Under the pieces are notes generated by a model that saw nothing but the letters and a program-made list of their open reading frames with translations, was not told the origin of the DNA and made no database searches. Positions 1 through 7,615 of a stretch of 17,070 nt of DNA are shown here, piece after piece. This stretch comes from Chloroflexota bacterium (lineage in GTDB: Bacteria > Chloroflexota > Anaerolineae > Anaerolineales > Villigracilaceae). How positions within the stretch are numbered: position 1 is the stretch's first letter; each line of letters begins with the position of its first letter. The stretch covers positions 1 to 17,070 of the forward strand of contig JAKANW010000011.1 of the NCBI GenBank assembly GCA_021823555.1. The letters run 5' to 3'. The position numbers and the translations under genes are program-made.

Positions 1-1
1 G

Positions 2-1357
2 GAGGGACCTCCGTTGCTGGAAAAAATTCTGATTGCCGCGGCCCGCGTCCCGTTCGACAGAGGCGAGGGCGAGAACTACGAATGGGGTCAGGAGGCCGCT
101 CACTCGCGTCGTCGAATCCTGCATGTAGGTGACGGAACTGGAAGCGCCATCGCACGCGCGCTCATCGCACAGTTGAAGTCGAAGCCGAACATCCAGTGGT
201 TCACCAACGCCACCGCCGTTGACCTGATCACGTACCCGCACCACTCGCGCAACCCGCTCGACACGTACAAGCCGATCACCTGTCACGGCGCGTACGTGTT
301 CGACCGCAACAAGGGCGCGGTGCACCGAACGCTGGCGGGCGTGACGGTCCTCGCGACGGGCGGGATTGGTCGCATTTACCGAAACACCACCAACCCCGTG
401 GGCGCGCGCGGCGACGGGCTGGCGATGGCGTCGCGGGCGGGCGCGCGCATCATCAACGCGGAGTACGTCCAGTTCCACCCGACCGCGTTGGCCGTGCCTG
501 GCGCGGAGGGATTCTTGATCAGCGAGGCGGTGCGCGGCGAGGGCGGGATTCTGCTCACACCCGATGGAAAACCGTTTATGGAAAAGTACGCGCCCGAGTG
601 GAAGGATCTCGCGCCGCGCGACGTGGTGGCGCGCGCCATCCATCAGGAAATGACCGAGCACGCGTACACGTACGTGTTGCTCGACATCGCTTCGCACATG
701 GACGCCGCGGCGCTGCGCGAACGATTCCCGAACATTTACGCCACCTGTCTCAAGGCGGGCATTGACATCACGCGCGAGCCGATCCCCGTGGTGCCTGCCG
801 CGCATTATTTCTGCGGCGGCGTGCAGGTGGACGAGTGGGGGCAGTCGAACATCGCGAATTTGTACGCGGTGGGCGAGGTCTCTTGTACGGGACTGCACGG
901 CGCGAACCGACTAGCGTCCACATCGCTGTTGGAGGGGCTGGTGTGGGGCGAGCGCGCGGCGGAGAATATCGCTGCTCGCCCTCACCCCCCTGCCCCCTCT
1001 CCCGAATACGGGCGAGGGGGGGAAGATGTCCCCGCGTGGGACGAAAGCGGCCTGACCGACGACCGCGACCCCGCGCTGATCCAGGGTGACATGCAGACCA
1101 TCCAAAACATCATGTGGCACTACGTGGGACTCGTCCGCAGCGGCGACCGTCTCTCGCGCGCCATCCGCGAGTTGCGTCACCTGCAAAACGAGATCGAGAC
1201 GTTCTACCGCACCACCAAACTCAGCGACGGTCTCATCGGCCTGCGCAACGCGGTCGAAGCCGCGCTGATCGTGGCACAGTCCGCGCAGCATAACAGGCAG
1301 AGCCGCGGCTGCCATTATCGGGTCGATTCGGTGGAGGGAGGGGACCGGTTGATCTAG
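2..1357 (+). CDS. nadB: L-aspartate oxidase, 5'-truncated by window edge
   Basis: This is the C-terminal three quarters of L-aspartate oxidase, the flavoenzyme that oxidises L-aspartate to iminoaspartate in de novo NAD synthesis. The frame is open from base 2, and the TTG at 14 is not a real start, because the N-terminal FAD dinucleotide-binding domain must lie upstream. Visible family blocks are the VPFDR and HSRRRILH segments near the left edge, a substrate-site stretch SEAVRGEGG, the VPAAHYFCGGV block and HGANRLASTSLLEGL, which hold the Arg and His residues used by the succinate dehydrogenase/fumarate reductase flavoprotein family. A helical C-terminal domain follows. The linker between the two contains a peptide encoded by a dispersed repeat (see 979-1022). 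The C terminus is short and lacks the usual DYP-type ending. The stop overlaps that of arsC on the other strand. Confidence 0.93.
   Translation, partial: EGPPLLEKILIAAARVPFDRGEGENYEWGQEAAHSRRRILHVGDGTGSAIARALIAQLKSKPNIQWFTNATAVDLITYPHHSRNPLDTYKPITCHGAYVFDRNKGAVHRTLAGVTVLATGGIGRIYRNTTNPVGARGDGLAMASRAGARIINAEYVQFHPTALAVPGAEGFLISEAVRGEGGILLTPDGKPFMEKYAPEWKDLAPRDVVARAIHQEMTEHAYTYVLLDIASHMDAAALRERFPNIYATCLKAGIDITREPIPVVPAAHYFCGGVQVDEWGQSNIANLYAVGEVSCTGLHGANRLASTSLLEGLVWGERAAENIAARPHPPAPSPEYGRGGEDVPAWDESGLTDDRDPALIQGDMQTIQNIMWHYVGLVRSGDRLSRAIRELRHLQNEIETFYRTTKLSDGLIGLRNAVEAALIVAQSAQHNRQSRGCHYRVDSVEGGDRLI
979..1022 (+). repeat. Dispersed C-rich/G-rich stem-loop repeat inside nadB
   Basis: The block starts with CCCTCACCCCCCTG and continues into an inverted repeat: CCCCCTC at 993-999, one mismatch, CCCG, loop AATA at 1005-1008, CGGG, one mismatch, GAGGGGG at 1014-1020. 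The same design (CTCACCCCC, then CCCCTCTCC, short loop, GGAGAGGGG) occurs in inverted orientation at 12394-12431. It is read in frame in nadB and adds a Pro/Gly-rich peptide (PHPPAPSPEYGRGGED) to the linker between the catalytic and helical domains. Such elements are usually intergenic. Their mobility mechanism cannot be judged from this sequence. Confidence 0.75.
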
Positions 1358-1764
1358 TGGATGAGCAATTCAGGAATAATTTTTAGCATCTCGTCTCTTA
1401 CCTGACGAAACATCTGTTTCCGTTCATCCGGCGTTCCCTGCGCCTTGGCCGGATCTGCAAAACTGTGGTGGACGCGTTTCCCCGCCCGCCCGGGCCAGAC
1501 CGGGCACTCCTCCGCGGCTGAGTCGCAGACGGTCACGACCAGGTCGAAATCGCGCCTGGGCAGTTTGTCAATTGTTTTGGACACGCCGTTGTGTGAGATG
1601 CCAATCTCAGCCAACACCTCGATTGCCAGTGGGTGGACATAACCTGCGGGTTTCGTGCCTGCCGAAAGCGCCCGCCACTCAGGGTAGCGGGCATTGACAA
1701 TCGCTTCGGCCATCTGTGAGCGGCAGGAATTGCCCGTGCAGAGGAAAAGAACCGTGCAGGTCAC
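1354..1764 (-). CDS. arsC: Arsenate reductase, thioredoxin-coupled (LMW phosphatase fold)
   Basis: This 136-residue cytoplasmic protein has the low-molecular-weight tyrosine phosphatase fold. The phosphate-binding loop C9-T-G-N-S-C-R15 is at the N terminus, and a general-acid Asp lies in SFADPA (D104). Cys80 and Cys87 sit in the segment TVCDSAAEECPVW. The C9/C80/C87 triad has the spacing of the Cys10/82/89 relay of plasmid pI258 ArsC, which reduces arsenate to arsenite and is recycled by thioredoxin. This favours ArsC over a plain phosphotyrosine phosphatase. The GTG start overlaps the phoU stop by four bases (GTGA) with no strong ribosome site of its own, so translation is probably coupled to phoU. 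No ArsR or arsenite exporter is in the window. Because Pst systems also import arsenate, placement at the end of the operon makes physiological sense. Confidence 0.9.
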   Translation of the reverse strand: MTCTVLFLCTGNSCRSQMAEAIVNARYPEWRALSAGTKPAGYVHPLAIEVLAEIGISHNGVSKTIDKLPRRDFDLVVTVCDSAAEECPVWPGRAGKRVHHSFADPAKAQGTPDERKQMFRQVRDEMLKIIPELLIH

Positions 1765-2450
1765 TTCTTTTGATTCTTCCAGAATTCATCGCTGGTCGTC
1801 TGGATTTCGGCCATCTCACCGGTGGCGATAAAGATTGTGCGTTCGCAAATATTGGTCACGCGGTCGGCCACACGTTCGAGATTGTGAGCCACCCACAACA
1901 ACCAGTTGGCGCGCTCGATTGCCTTTGGATCTTGGATAACGAAAGTCATCAGCTCTCGATAAACCTGGTTGTATAACGCGTCCACTTCATCGTCTTCAAC
2001 CGGGATGGCGCGGGCAGCCTCCACATCTTCGTTGACGAAAGCCGTCAGGGCGCGGTGAAGCATATCCACGTCCTTCTGCGCCATGCGAGGGATGTCAATC
2101 AATGGTTTGAGCAATGGAGCATCCCCCATGCGGATATTGATGTTCGCAATCCCTTTGGCGTAATCTCCCATGCGCTCCAATTCACTGATGATCTCCATGG
2201 TGGAGGCCAACAGGCGCAGGTCGTGCGCCATGGGTTGCTGGGTGGCGATCAGGATCATCAGCTCGTTCTCGATATCAAAACGCTTCTTGTTAATATCGCG
2301 GTCGGCTTCCAGAATTCGCCTGGCAGCTTCAAGATCTCGCTTCTTGAGCGCCTGAACCGAATCAAGGATGGACTGTTCAACCATGCTGCCCAATACCAGC
2401 ACGTTATCTTTTAATTGCTGTAGTTCTGTCTCAAAATTCTTCCGCAACAT
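1761..2450 (-). CDS. phoU: Phosphate signalling protein PhoU
   Basis: This 229-residue all-helical cytoplasmic protein links Pst transport to PhoR and dampens phosphate uptake. It consists of two PhoU three-helix repeats. Each carries the acidic metal-binding type motif: SELERMGDYAKGIANI in the first half and AHNLERVADRVTNICE in the second. The N terminus MLRKNFETEL matches the family. I chose the ATG at 2448-2450 rather than the upstream in-frame GTG at 2454-2456, because AGAGGTG at 2454-2460 is the ribosome site for the ATG and would contain the GTG. It lies 39 bases after pstB1 and overlaps arsC by four bases. It is the only phoU in the window, although there are two Pst transporters, so it may serve both. 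Confidence 0.95.
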   Translation of the reverse strand: MLRKNFETELQQLKDNVLVLGSMVEQSILDSVQALKKRDLEAARRILEADRDINKKRFDIENELMILIATQQPMAHDLRLLASTMEIISELERMGDYAKGIANINIRMGDAPLLKPLIDIPRMAQKDVDMLHRALTAFVNEDVEAARAIPVEDDEVDALYNQVYRELMTFVIQDPKAIERANWLLWVAHNLERVADRVTNICERTIFIATGEMAEIQTTSDEFWKNQKK

Positions 2451-2481
2451 AAGCACCTCTTTTCATCATGGCCTTAAAGTA

Positions 2482-2487
2482 ATTATA
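2482..2487 (-). promoter_or_regulatory. Possible internal -10 box for phoU-arsC
   Basis: A perfect TATAAT reads on the - strand just after the pstB1 stop and about 31 bases before the phoU start. No convincing -35 is seen at the right distance, so it may be a weak internal promoter or chance in an AT-rich gap. Confidence 0.3.
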
Positions 2488-2489
2488 CG

Positions 2490-3308
2490 CTAACCGAAAC
2501 GTCCAGTTACATAATCTTCGGTGCGTTTGTCGCGCGGATTGGTGAAGATCGTCTGTGTGCGGTCGAATTCGATCATCCGCCCGGAACGGTTGTCGTCAAT
2601 CATCATCATGGCAGTGTAGTCCGAAACGCGGGCCGCCTGCTGCATGTTGTGGGTCACGATGATGATGGTGTAGTCCTTGACGATTTCGCGCATCAGGTCT
2701 TCGATCTTTAGCGTGGAAATCGGGTCGAGCGCCGAGGCTGGTTCATCCATCAGAATGACCTCCGGCTCGACAGCCAGGGCGCGGGCAATGCACAAACGCT
2801 GCTGCTGGCCGCCTGAGATTGCCATGCCGGATTGGTGAAGTTTGTCCTTCACTTCATCCCACAACGCCGCGCGATGCAGGCTGCGTTCAACGATTTCATC
2901 CAGGTCGCTTTTGCGGCGGATGCCATATAGCCGCGGTCCATACGCAACATTGTCGTAAATGGATTTGGGGAACGGGTTTGGGCGCTGGAAGACCATCCCG
3001 ACCCGGCGGCGGATATCCACCACATCCACGCCGTTTCCGAGAATATTCTGACCATCGAGCAGGATTTCGCCTTCCATGTGCGCGCTTGCGGTTAGATCAT
3101 TCATACGGTTGAATGAACGCAGCAGTGTGGACTTGCCGCAGCCGGAAGGCCCAATGATGGCTGTGATTTTACTGGCGTACACCGGCAGATTAATACCCGT
3201 CAACGCACGGAATTTACTGTAATGAACCGACAGGTTCTTGACTTCAGCTTTGGCTTCGGCCACCGGGACGGTATCGGTTGGTCGAAGGGGGGCAATATTT
3301 ATCGCCAT
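2490..3308 (-). CDS. pstB: Phosphate ABC transporter ATPase PstB (canonical copy)
   Basis: This 272-residue ATPase energises phosphate import through PstC1/PstA1 at the inner face of the membrane. All nucleotide-binding motifs are canonical: Walker A GPSGCGKS (about 53-60), Q-loop [13 protein letters not shown] (Q108), signature ISGGQQQRL (about 164), Walker B VILMDEP (about 184-190), D-loop SALDP and H-loop IVTHNM (H220). It ends with the typical PstB tail EDYVTGRFG. The start is the ATG at 3306-3308, two bases after the pstA1 stop, with GAGGT inside the end of pstA1 as ribosome site. The frame stays open to 3452, but the extra residues are antisense-like to pstA1 and not PstB-like. The N-terminal 20 residues before the ATPase core are a little longer than usual. 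Three PstB proteins are encoded nearby; this one has intact motifs throughout. Confidence 0.96.
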   Translation of the reverse strand: MAINIAPLRPTDTVPVAEAKAEVKNLSVHYSKFRALTGINLPVYASKITAIIGPSGCGKSTLLRSFNRMNDLTASAHMEGEILLDGQNILGNGVDVVDIRRRVGMVFQRPNPFPKSIYDNVAYGPRLYGIRRKSDLDEIVERSLHRAALWDEVKDKLHQSGMAISGGQQQRLCIARALAVEPEVILMDEPASALDPISTLKIEDLMREIVKDYTIIIVTHNMQQAARVSDYTAMMMIDDNRSGRMIEFDRTQTIFTNPRDKRTEDYVTGRFG

Positions 3309-3310
3309 GA

Positions 3311-4255
3311 CTAACCTCGCAAACGCCGCGAGCGGATTTCGATCCACAGGCGGGCAATAATATTCAGGAGCAAGACCAGGATCATTAACACCAGCGCCAC
3401 CCCCCAGGCCTGGTCGATCCGTTCGGGGTAGGGCTGCTGTGCGTACTTCCACAGGGTCAGCGGAAGCGAATCAACCGGCTGGTTGATGATGCGTCCGATG
3501 ATCGCGAACAGACTCTGATGAGTTTGAATTCCACCTCGGACAATCAATCCGACATCATAATGTTCGTTGCCCAAAGCCGTAAACAACAGAGGCGCTGTCT
3601 CGCCCACCGCGCGGGCAATTGCCAAAAGGAAGCCGGTAATAATCCCATTCAGGGCCGCGGGGAACACAACGCTCAACGAAGTTTTCCATTCGGGCGCGCC
3701 CAGTCCGAGCGAGCCTTCGCGCAATGTATGCGGCACCAGCTTTAGCATCTCCTCCGTGGTGCGGATAATTGTCGGCAGCATCAAGATCGCCAGGGCCAGT
3801 CCGCCAGCCAGGGCAGAATAATGTTTCGTGGGCACAACCAGTAAGACATAGACAAAAAGACCCAGCACAATGGAGGGAATACCTGCGAGTACGTCTGTGC
3901 CAAAACGCAGCGCCACTCCCAATGGGGTATTTGGGTTGCGCGCCGCATAGAAAGCCGCCAGTACGCCGGGCGGGACGGCAAACAAACATGACAGGATCGT
4001 AATAACAATAGTGCCTTCAATGGAAAACAAAACACCGCCGCCAGACATGCCCAACGGGCGCGACAATTGTGTGAAAAAATCCAGGTTGATGGTCGGCCCG
4101 CCGCGATAGATGACGTAACCAACGATCCAAAGCAACGGGATGAGGGCGATCAACGTCAGCAGACCGGTGATGGACAGCATCACAGTGTTCACAATGCGGC
4201 GGCGCTGCAAATGCGCCGCTTGATTCCTGGCGATGAGTTCCTGAAAACGGGTCAT
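3311..4255 (-). CDS. pstA: Phosphate ABC transporter permease PstA
   Basis: This 314-residue inner-membrane permease forms the phosphate channel with PstC1. The first transmembrane helix follows a basic N terminus (about residues 24-50), and five more hydrophobic segments follow. The ATPase-docking EAA-type loop reads [21 protein letters not shown] and is followed by the family block [14 protein letters not shown]. Its ATG overlaps the TGA of pstC1 in an ATGA junction, and it is followed two bases later by pstB1, so the three genes are tightly coupled. Length and motifs are ordinary for PstA. Confidence 0.95.
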   Translation of the reverse strand: MTRFQELIARNQAAHLQRRRIVNTVMLSITGLLTLIALIPLLWIVGYVIYRGGPTINLDFFTQLSRPLGMSGGGVLFSIEGTIVITILSCLFAVPPGVLAAFYAARNPNTPLGVALRFGTDVLAGIPSIVLGLFVYVLLVVPTKHYSALAGGLALAILMLPTIIRTTEEMLKLVPHTLREGSLGLGAPEWKTSLSVVFPAALNGIITGFLLAIARAVGETAPLLFTALGNEHYDVGLIVRGGIQTHQSLFAIIGRIINQPVDSLPLTLWKYAQQPYPERIDQAWGVALVLMILVLLLNIIARLWIEIRSRRLRG

Positions 4256-5256
4256 GCCCGCGCCTCCTGCGGCGTGCGCCGCGCTACCTGCCAGACGAGA
4301 AAACGAGCGGTCACATTCAGGATCAGTGTGATGACAAATAGCGTCAGGCCAATCTCGATCATGGCATCTGTGTGAAGCTGCGAAACCGCCTCTTTAAATT
4401 GGTTGGCAAGCAGGCTGGCCATGGTGGAACCTGGTTTAAGCAGCGAGTTGGTTGCTTCAAGCGAATTGCCTATGACCATGGTCACAGCCATCGTTTCACC
4501 AAGCGCGCGGCCCAATCCAAGAATGACGGCGCCGAGAATACCAGACAGGCCATAAGGCAACAATACCTGCCAGATCATCTCCCAGCGCGTCGATCCCAGG
4601 CCCATGGCGGCCTCACGTTGACTATTAGGAATTGCCAGCAATACATCACGAGTGATCGCCGTGATGGTGGGGATAATCATGATGGTCAGGATCATGGCAG
4701 CTGCGAGGCGCGACGAACCGCTCAGGGGGATCGGCCCGGTGAAGATACTATTGAGTAAAGGTACCTGCCCAAAAACCGCAAACAATGCTTCACCGACCGG
4801 AACGACAACCCGGGGAAGAAAAACGAAGATGCCCCACAGACCATATACCACGCTCGGAATGGCGGCCAGCAATTCGATCATCCAGTTGAGCGGCAGGCGC
4901 AATGACTCAGGACACAATTCAGCCAGGAAAACTGCTATCCCTACACTGATGGGAATCGCCAAAATGATCGCAAACAGTGATGTGATCAGAGTGCCGTAAA
5001 TAAAGGCCCAGGATTGGAAGACACCCGATATCGGATCCCAGGTTGCATTTGAAGTGGGAAGGATGAAAGCCCAGCCAAGTTGGGCACGCGCGTCAGCAGA
5101 CTGCTGCCATAACATCCAACCGATAGCTAAAACCAGTGCAAGGACAAGCAGGGATGTCAGGATAATCAACCCCGACCACGGAATATCTCCGTGGTGGGTT
5201 ATCCGCTGCAACCGCGCCAGCCAATGGTTTTTATATGGAACGGAAATCGTTTTCAT
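4252..5256 (-). CDS. pstC: Phosphate ABC transporter permease PstC
   Basis: This 334-residue inner-membrane permease partners PstA1. It has six predicted membrane segments; the first is about residues 28-52, and a long periplasmic loop with WDPISG follows. The EAA loop reads REAAMGLGSTRWEMIWQVLLP, followed by LGRALGETMAVTMVIGN, which separates PstC (GETMAV) from PstA (GETAPL). I take the ATG at 5254-5256 (MKTISVPYKN), preceded by AAAAGGG. A GTG at 5314-5316 would add 20 residues rich in Cys and charge that do not resemble the family. It follows pstS1 after 166 bases that contain a strong stem-loop. Confidence 0.94.
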   Translation of the reverse strand: MKTISVPYKNHWLARLQRITHHGDIPWSGLIILTSLLVLALVLAIGWMLWQQSADARAQLGWAFILPTSNATWDPISGVFQSWAFIYGTLITSLFAIILAIPISVGIAVFLAELCPESLRLPLNWMIELLAAIPSVVYGLWGIFVFLPRVVVPVGEALFAVFGQVPLLNSIFTGPIPLSGSSRLAAAMILTIMIIPTITAITRDVLLAIPNSQREAAMGLGSTRWEMIWQVLLPYGLSGILGAVILGLGRALGETMAVTMVIGNSLEATNSLLKPGSTMASLLANQFKEAVSQLHTDAMIEIGLTLFVITLILNVTARFLVWQVARRTPQEARA

Positions 5257-5361
5257 GTCAGACCCTTTTGGAGTTTCTGACAAGCACAAGCAATTTCGCC
5301 CATTGTGTAGTCCCACACGATGAAAAAAATTCCTTGGCTTGCCATAGTTACAAAGTCAAAT

Positions 5362-5398
5362 GGAGGGCCCCCTAATTTATAACTTAGAGGGGCCCTCC
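5362..5398 (-). terminator. GC-rich stem-loop between pstS1 and pstC1 (attenuator or mRNA stabiliser)
   Basis: The arms GGAGGGCCCC CTAA (5362-5375) and TTAG A GGGGCCCTCC (5384-5398) pair over 14 bp with one bulged base and an 8-base loop. In the direction of transcription the run after the stem is ATTTGACTTTG, a poor U-tract. Partial termination, or protection of the pstS1 message 3' end, is therefore more likely than a full stop. Either would give more binding protein than permease. Confidence 0.7.
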
Positions 5399-5422
5399 TG
5401 GGACTAGGGGAAAATTTCAGCT

Positions 5423-6601
5423 CTAGGGAGTCATGACCGGTTGGCCATTGCAGGTCACTTCGCCGAGCTTGGCAAGCACCAGTTGCTGAACAGCATCAGG
5501 CAACGGAACGAAGCCAAGGGCAGTGGCGCGTTGCCTAGCGCCCGAGTCGGTCAAAATCCAATGGATGTATTCCACAAGTTTCGATGCCTTAACGCAGTCG
5601 GTCATACTGGTCTGGTGAATGATGATGTAAGTATAGCCAACGATTGGCCAGGAACCATCGCCTGGCGGGTTGACGATGACGGCGGTCAATTGTGGCGTGA
5701 AGGCATTGGCAAAGTCAGTCATGGCGGCCTTGGTGCTGTCAGGAGTGGCGGTGACGATCTTGCCGGCCTTGTTGACCATCTGTGCAAAGGGCAGCTTGTT
5801 CGAGACCGCGTAGGCGTATTCGACATAACCAATGGCGTAAGGTGTGTTCTGAACCGCAGCAGTCACACCCTGGTTGCCGTTGCCGCCGACTCCGTTACCG
5901 GCCTTATCGGCGGGCCAGTTGATGGTCGTGCCATGACCGGCGGTCCAATCACTGCTGAAGGAGGTCAGCGCGTTGGTAAAGATTTCGGTTGTACCTGAGC
6001 CATCAGAGCGATGTGCTACAGTGATCTGCTTTGCAGGAAGTGAGGAAGCGAGCTGCGGGTTGAGGGCAACAATGGCCGGATCATTCCATTTTGTGATGGT
6101 CGCATTGTAAATACCGACCAAAGTCTTGCCATCCAGGATGAGGGCGGGACCTTTGGGGTCGAGTTCGGGGATGTTATAGGTCAGCACTGTCGCACCGGCC
6201 AGGAACGGATATATTTGCAGATCCTTGCCAGCCGTCGTTTCGTCAGCAGTAAGGACCGCATCGGAACCAGCGAAATCAACGGTGCCATCAATAATGGCTT
6301 TCTTGCCAGCGCCCGAACCTGTGGGTTGGTAGTTAATGACCACCGCGGGATCAATATATGGGAAAGCGTACGCATATTCGCTCTCAGCGGGCGCCTGGAA
6401 AGTACTTCCTGAGCCATTGAGTGTAACGGAGCCTGGAGCAAGAGGCGTCGGGGATGGAACCGCAGTGGGAGCTTCGGTCATCGCCGGGGCTTGGGTTGCG
6501 GGCATGCTGGTCGCGGCCGGTGTGGCGGGGGTGCCGCAGGCCGCCAGCGCAAAGCTCAAGGCAACCAGTACGAACAAAATTGGACGAACAGAACGGGTCA
6601 T
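5423..6601 (-). CDS. pstS: Phosphate-binding lipoprotein PstS
   Basis: This 392-residue protein is an extracytoplasmic high-affinity phosphate receptor feeding PstCA. It has a signal peptide with lipobox L19-A-A-C22, so it is lipid-anchored. A low-complexity Pro/Thr/Ala linker follows (about residues 23-56). The mature domain begins with LNGSGSTFQAPAESEYAYAF and contains INYQPTGSGAGKKAII, DFAGSDAVLT and the phosphate-site segment AHRSDGSGTTEIF, all typical of classical PstS. The ATG is preceded by AAGGAG (6610-6615) with an 8-base spacer, the strongest ribosome site in the operon. A Pho-box promoter lies just upstream and a stem-loop follows the gene. It is larger than PstS2 and belongs to the classical type. 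Confidence 0.96.
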   Translation of the reverse strand: MTRSVRPILFVLVALSFALAACGTPATPAATSMPATQAPAMTEAPTAVPSPTPLAPGSVTLNGSGSTFQAPAESEYAYAFPYIDPAVVINYQPTGSGAGKKAIIDGTVDFAGSDAVLTADETTAGKDLQIYPFLAGATVLTYNIPELDPKGPALILDGKTLVGIYNATITKWNDPAIVALNPQLASSLPAKQITVAHRSDGSGTTEIFTNALTSFSSDWTAGHGTTINWPADKAGNGVGGNGNQGVTAAVQNTPYAIGYVEYAYAVSNKLPFAQMVNKAGKIVTATPDSTKAAMTDFANAFTPQLTAVIVNPPGDGSWPIVGYTYIIIHQTSMTDCVKASKLVEYIHWILTDSGARQRATALGFVPLPDAVQQLVLAKLGEVTCNGQPVMTP

Positions 6602-6630
6602 TTCTTTTTCTCCTTATATTTTATATGGCG

Positions 6631-6686
6631 ATGATAACAACCCGCTTTTAAGGACAAGAGAAGAATTTGTTAACATTTGGTTAAGA
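6631..6686 (-). promoter_or_regulatory. Pho-box promoter of the pstS1 operon
   Basis: TTAA-centred hexamers sit at 11-bp intervals: TTAAGG 6648, a degenerate AGAAGA 6659, TTAACA 6670 and TTAAGA 6681. On the transcribed strand an extended -10, TG-T-TATCAT (TATCAT at 6631-6636), lies exactly 11 bases from the end of the ladder, and no -35 is needed. The 5' leader would be about 20-25 bases with AAGGAG in it. Tandem 11-bp repeats in place of a -35 are the arrangement known for PhoB/PhoP-activated promoters. Confidence 0.75.
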
Positions 6687-6715
6687 GTCGTGCGGCGAAC
6701 CCACGCTTAAACAAA

Positions 6716-6759
6716 CTGTCCACCAGGCCCATGGCGGACAGTCGTCTCCCGCAGGAGAC
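6716..6759 (-). terminator. Tandem hairpin terminator after surE
   Basis: Reading on the - strand after the surE stop there are two stems: GTCTCC-TGCG-GGAGAC (6759-6744), then CTGTCC ... GGACAG (6741-6716). The second has an extra CCA/TGG pairing beyond one mismatch and is followed by TTTGTTTAA. The second hairpin with its T-rich run is a fair intrinsic terminator. It separates the surE transcript from the pstS1 promoter. Confidence 0.65.
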
Positions 6760-6787
6760 AAGCAAAGGAGGAGGAGAAACCGTATAG

Positions 6788-7615
6788 CTATTTGCTGGGT
6801 GTTTTTTGATTTATTTCAAGGAAGCTCGGCTCTGCAGGGGCTTCGTCCCACTGCCAGGTATTCAAGTCGGTCAGGGCGCGGTATGCGGTCAGGTCCAATT
6901 GCAGGGGCGTGACCGAGACAAAGCCTTCGGCCAGCGCGCCCACATCGGAACCGCGCTCCGGGACGCCTGTCGGCGCGTCACCGCCAATCCAGTAATAGGG
7001 GCGGTTGCGCGGGTCCACCCGCTCGTCGAGGCGGCTGTGATACACCCGCATCCCCTGACGTGTCACGACGATGCCGCGTATCTTGTCTTCTGACAGGAGA
7101 GGCACGTTGACGTTCAGCAGGATCTCGTGCTGCAACCCGTTCTCGATCACCTGGCGGACAACCTTGCCGGCAACATGCGCCGCCGGACTGTAATCAATCC
7201 CGCCCACAAAACCTTCCACCGTCTCCAACGAGACCGCGATGCCGGGCACGCCTGCGATCACCGCTTCCATGGCCGCCGTGACCGTACCGGAATACGTCAC
7301 ATCATGGCCGAGATTGGCTCCCACGTTAATGCCCGAGACAACCAGGTCAATCGGTTCTTTAAAATAACCCAATGTTGCCAACGCCACACAATCAGAAGGA
7401 GCGCCGTCGCTGGCGAAAGCCTGGGCGCCGTCTGCCAGACGGAACTCACGCACTCGCAGGGCGCGGTCGAGAGTTTTGACGTGACCGCTGCCAGACCAAT
7501 TGCGATCCGGCGCCAGGATGCTTACCTTGCCCAGCTTGCGCATTTCCTGCGCCAGCGCCAGTAAGCCGGGCGCCAGAACGCCATCGTCATTCGTAACGAG
7601 GATATGTTTGCTCAT
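6788..7615 (-). CDS. surE: 5'/3'-nucleotidase SurE (acid phosphatase)
   Basis: This 275-residue cytoplasmic metal-dependent phosphatase removes phosphate from nucleoside 5'- and 3'-monophosphates. In several species it also degrades short polyphosphate. The metal-site residues are visible: D10-D11 in LVTNDDG, S41 in the NWSGSGH segment, and N97 in SGINVGANLGHDVTYSGTV, followed by the family block GTVTAAMEA. Length is in the usual range. The ATG at 7613-7615 has only a weak AAAGAG site and lies inside the last codons of a 45-codon upstream ORF (29-base overlap), so translation may be coupled to it. The pair is preceded by a four-repeat Pho box. That places SurE in the phosphate-starvation response, where it could scavenge phosphate from nucleotides. 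Confidence 0.95.
   Translation of the reverse strand: MSKHILVTNDDGVLAPGLLALAQEMRKLGKVSILAPDRNWSGSGHVKTLDRALRVREFRLADGAQAFASDGAPSDCVALATLGYFKEPIDLVVSGINVGANLGHDVTYSGTVTAAMEAVIAGVPGIAVSLETVEGFVGGIDYSPAAHVAGKVVRQVIENGLQHEILLNVNVPLLSEDKIRGIVVTRQGMRVYHSRLDERVDPRNRPYYWIGGDAPTGVPERGSDVGALAEGFVSVTPLQLDLTAYRALTDLNTWQWDEAPAEPSFLEINQKTPSK

Noticed and set aside
911..1315. A - strand frame inside nadB
   Set aside because: GC-rich antisense frame; nadB on the other strand carries clear family motifs throughout.
3309..3452. An N-terminal extension of PstB1
   Set aside because: It lies wholly within pstA1, is not PstB-like, and a good ATG with a ribosome site exists at 3308.
5257..5316. A GTG start that would lengthen PstC1
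   Set aside because: The added residues are polar and Cys-rich, unlike PstC, and the ATG at 5256 has an AAAAGGG site.
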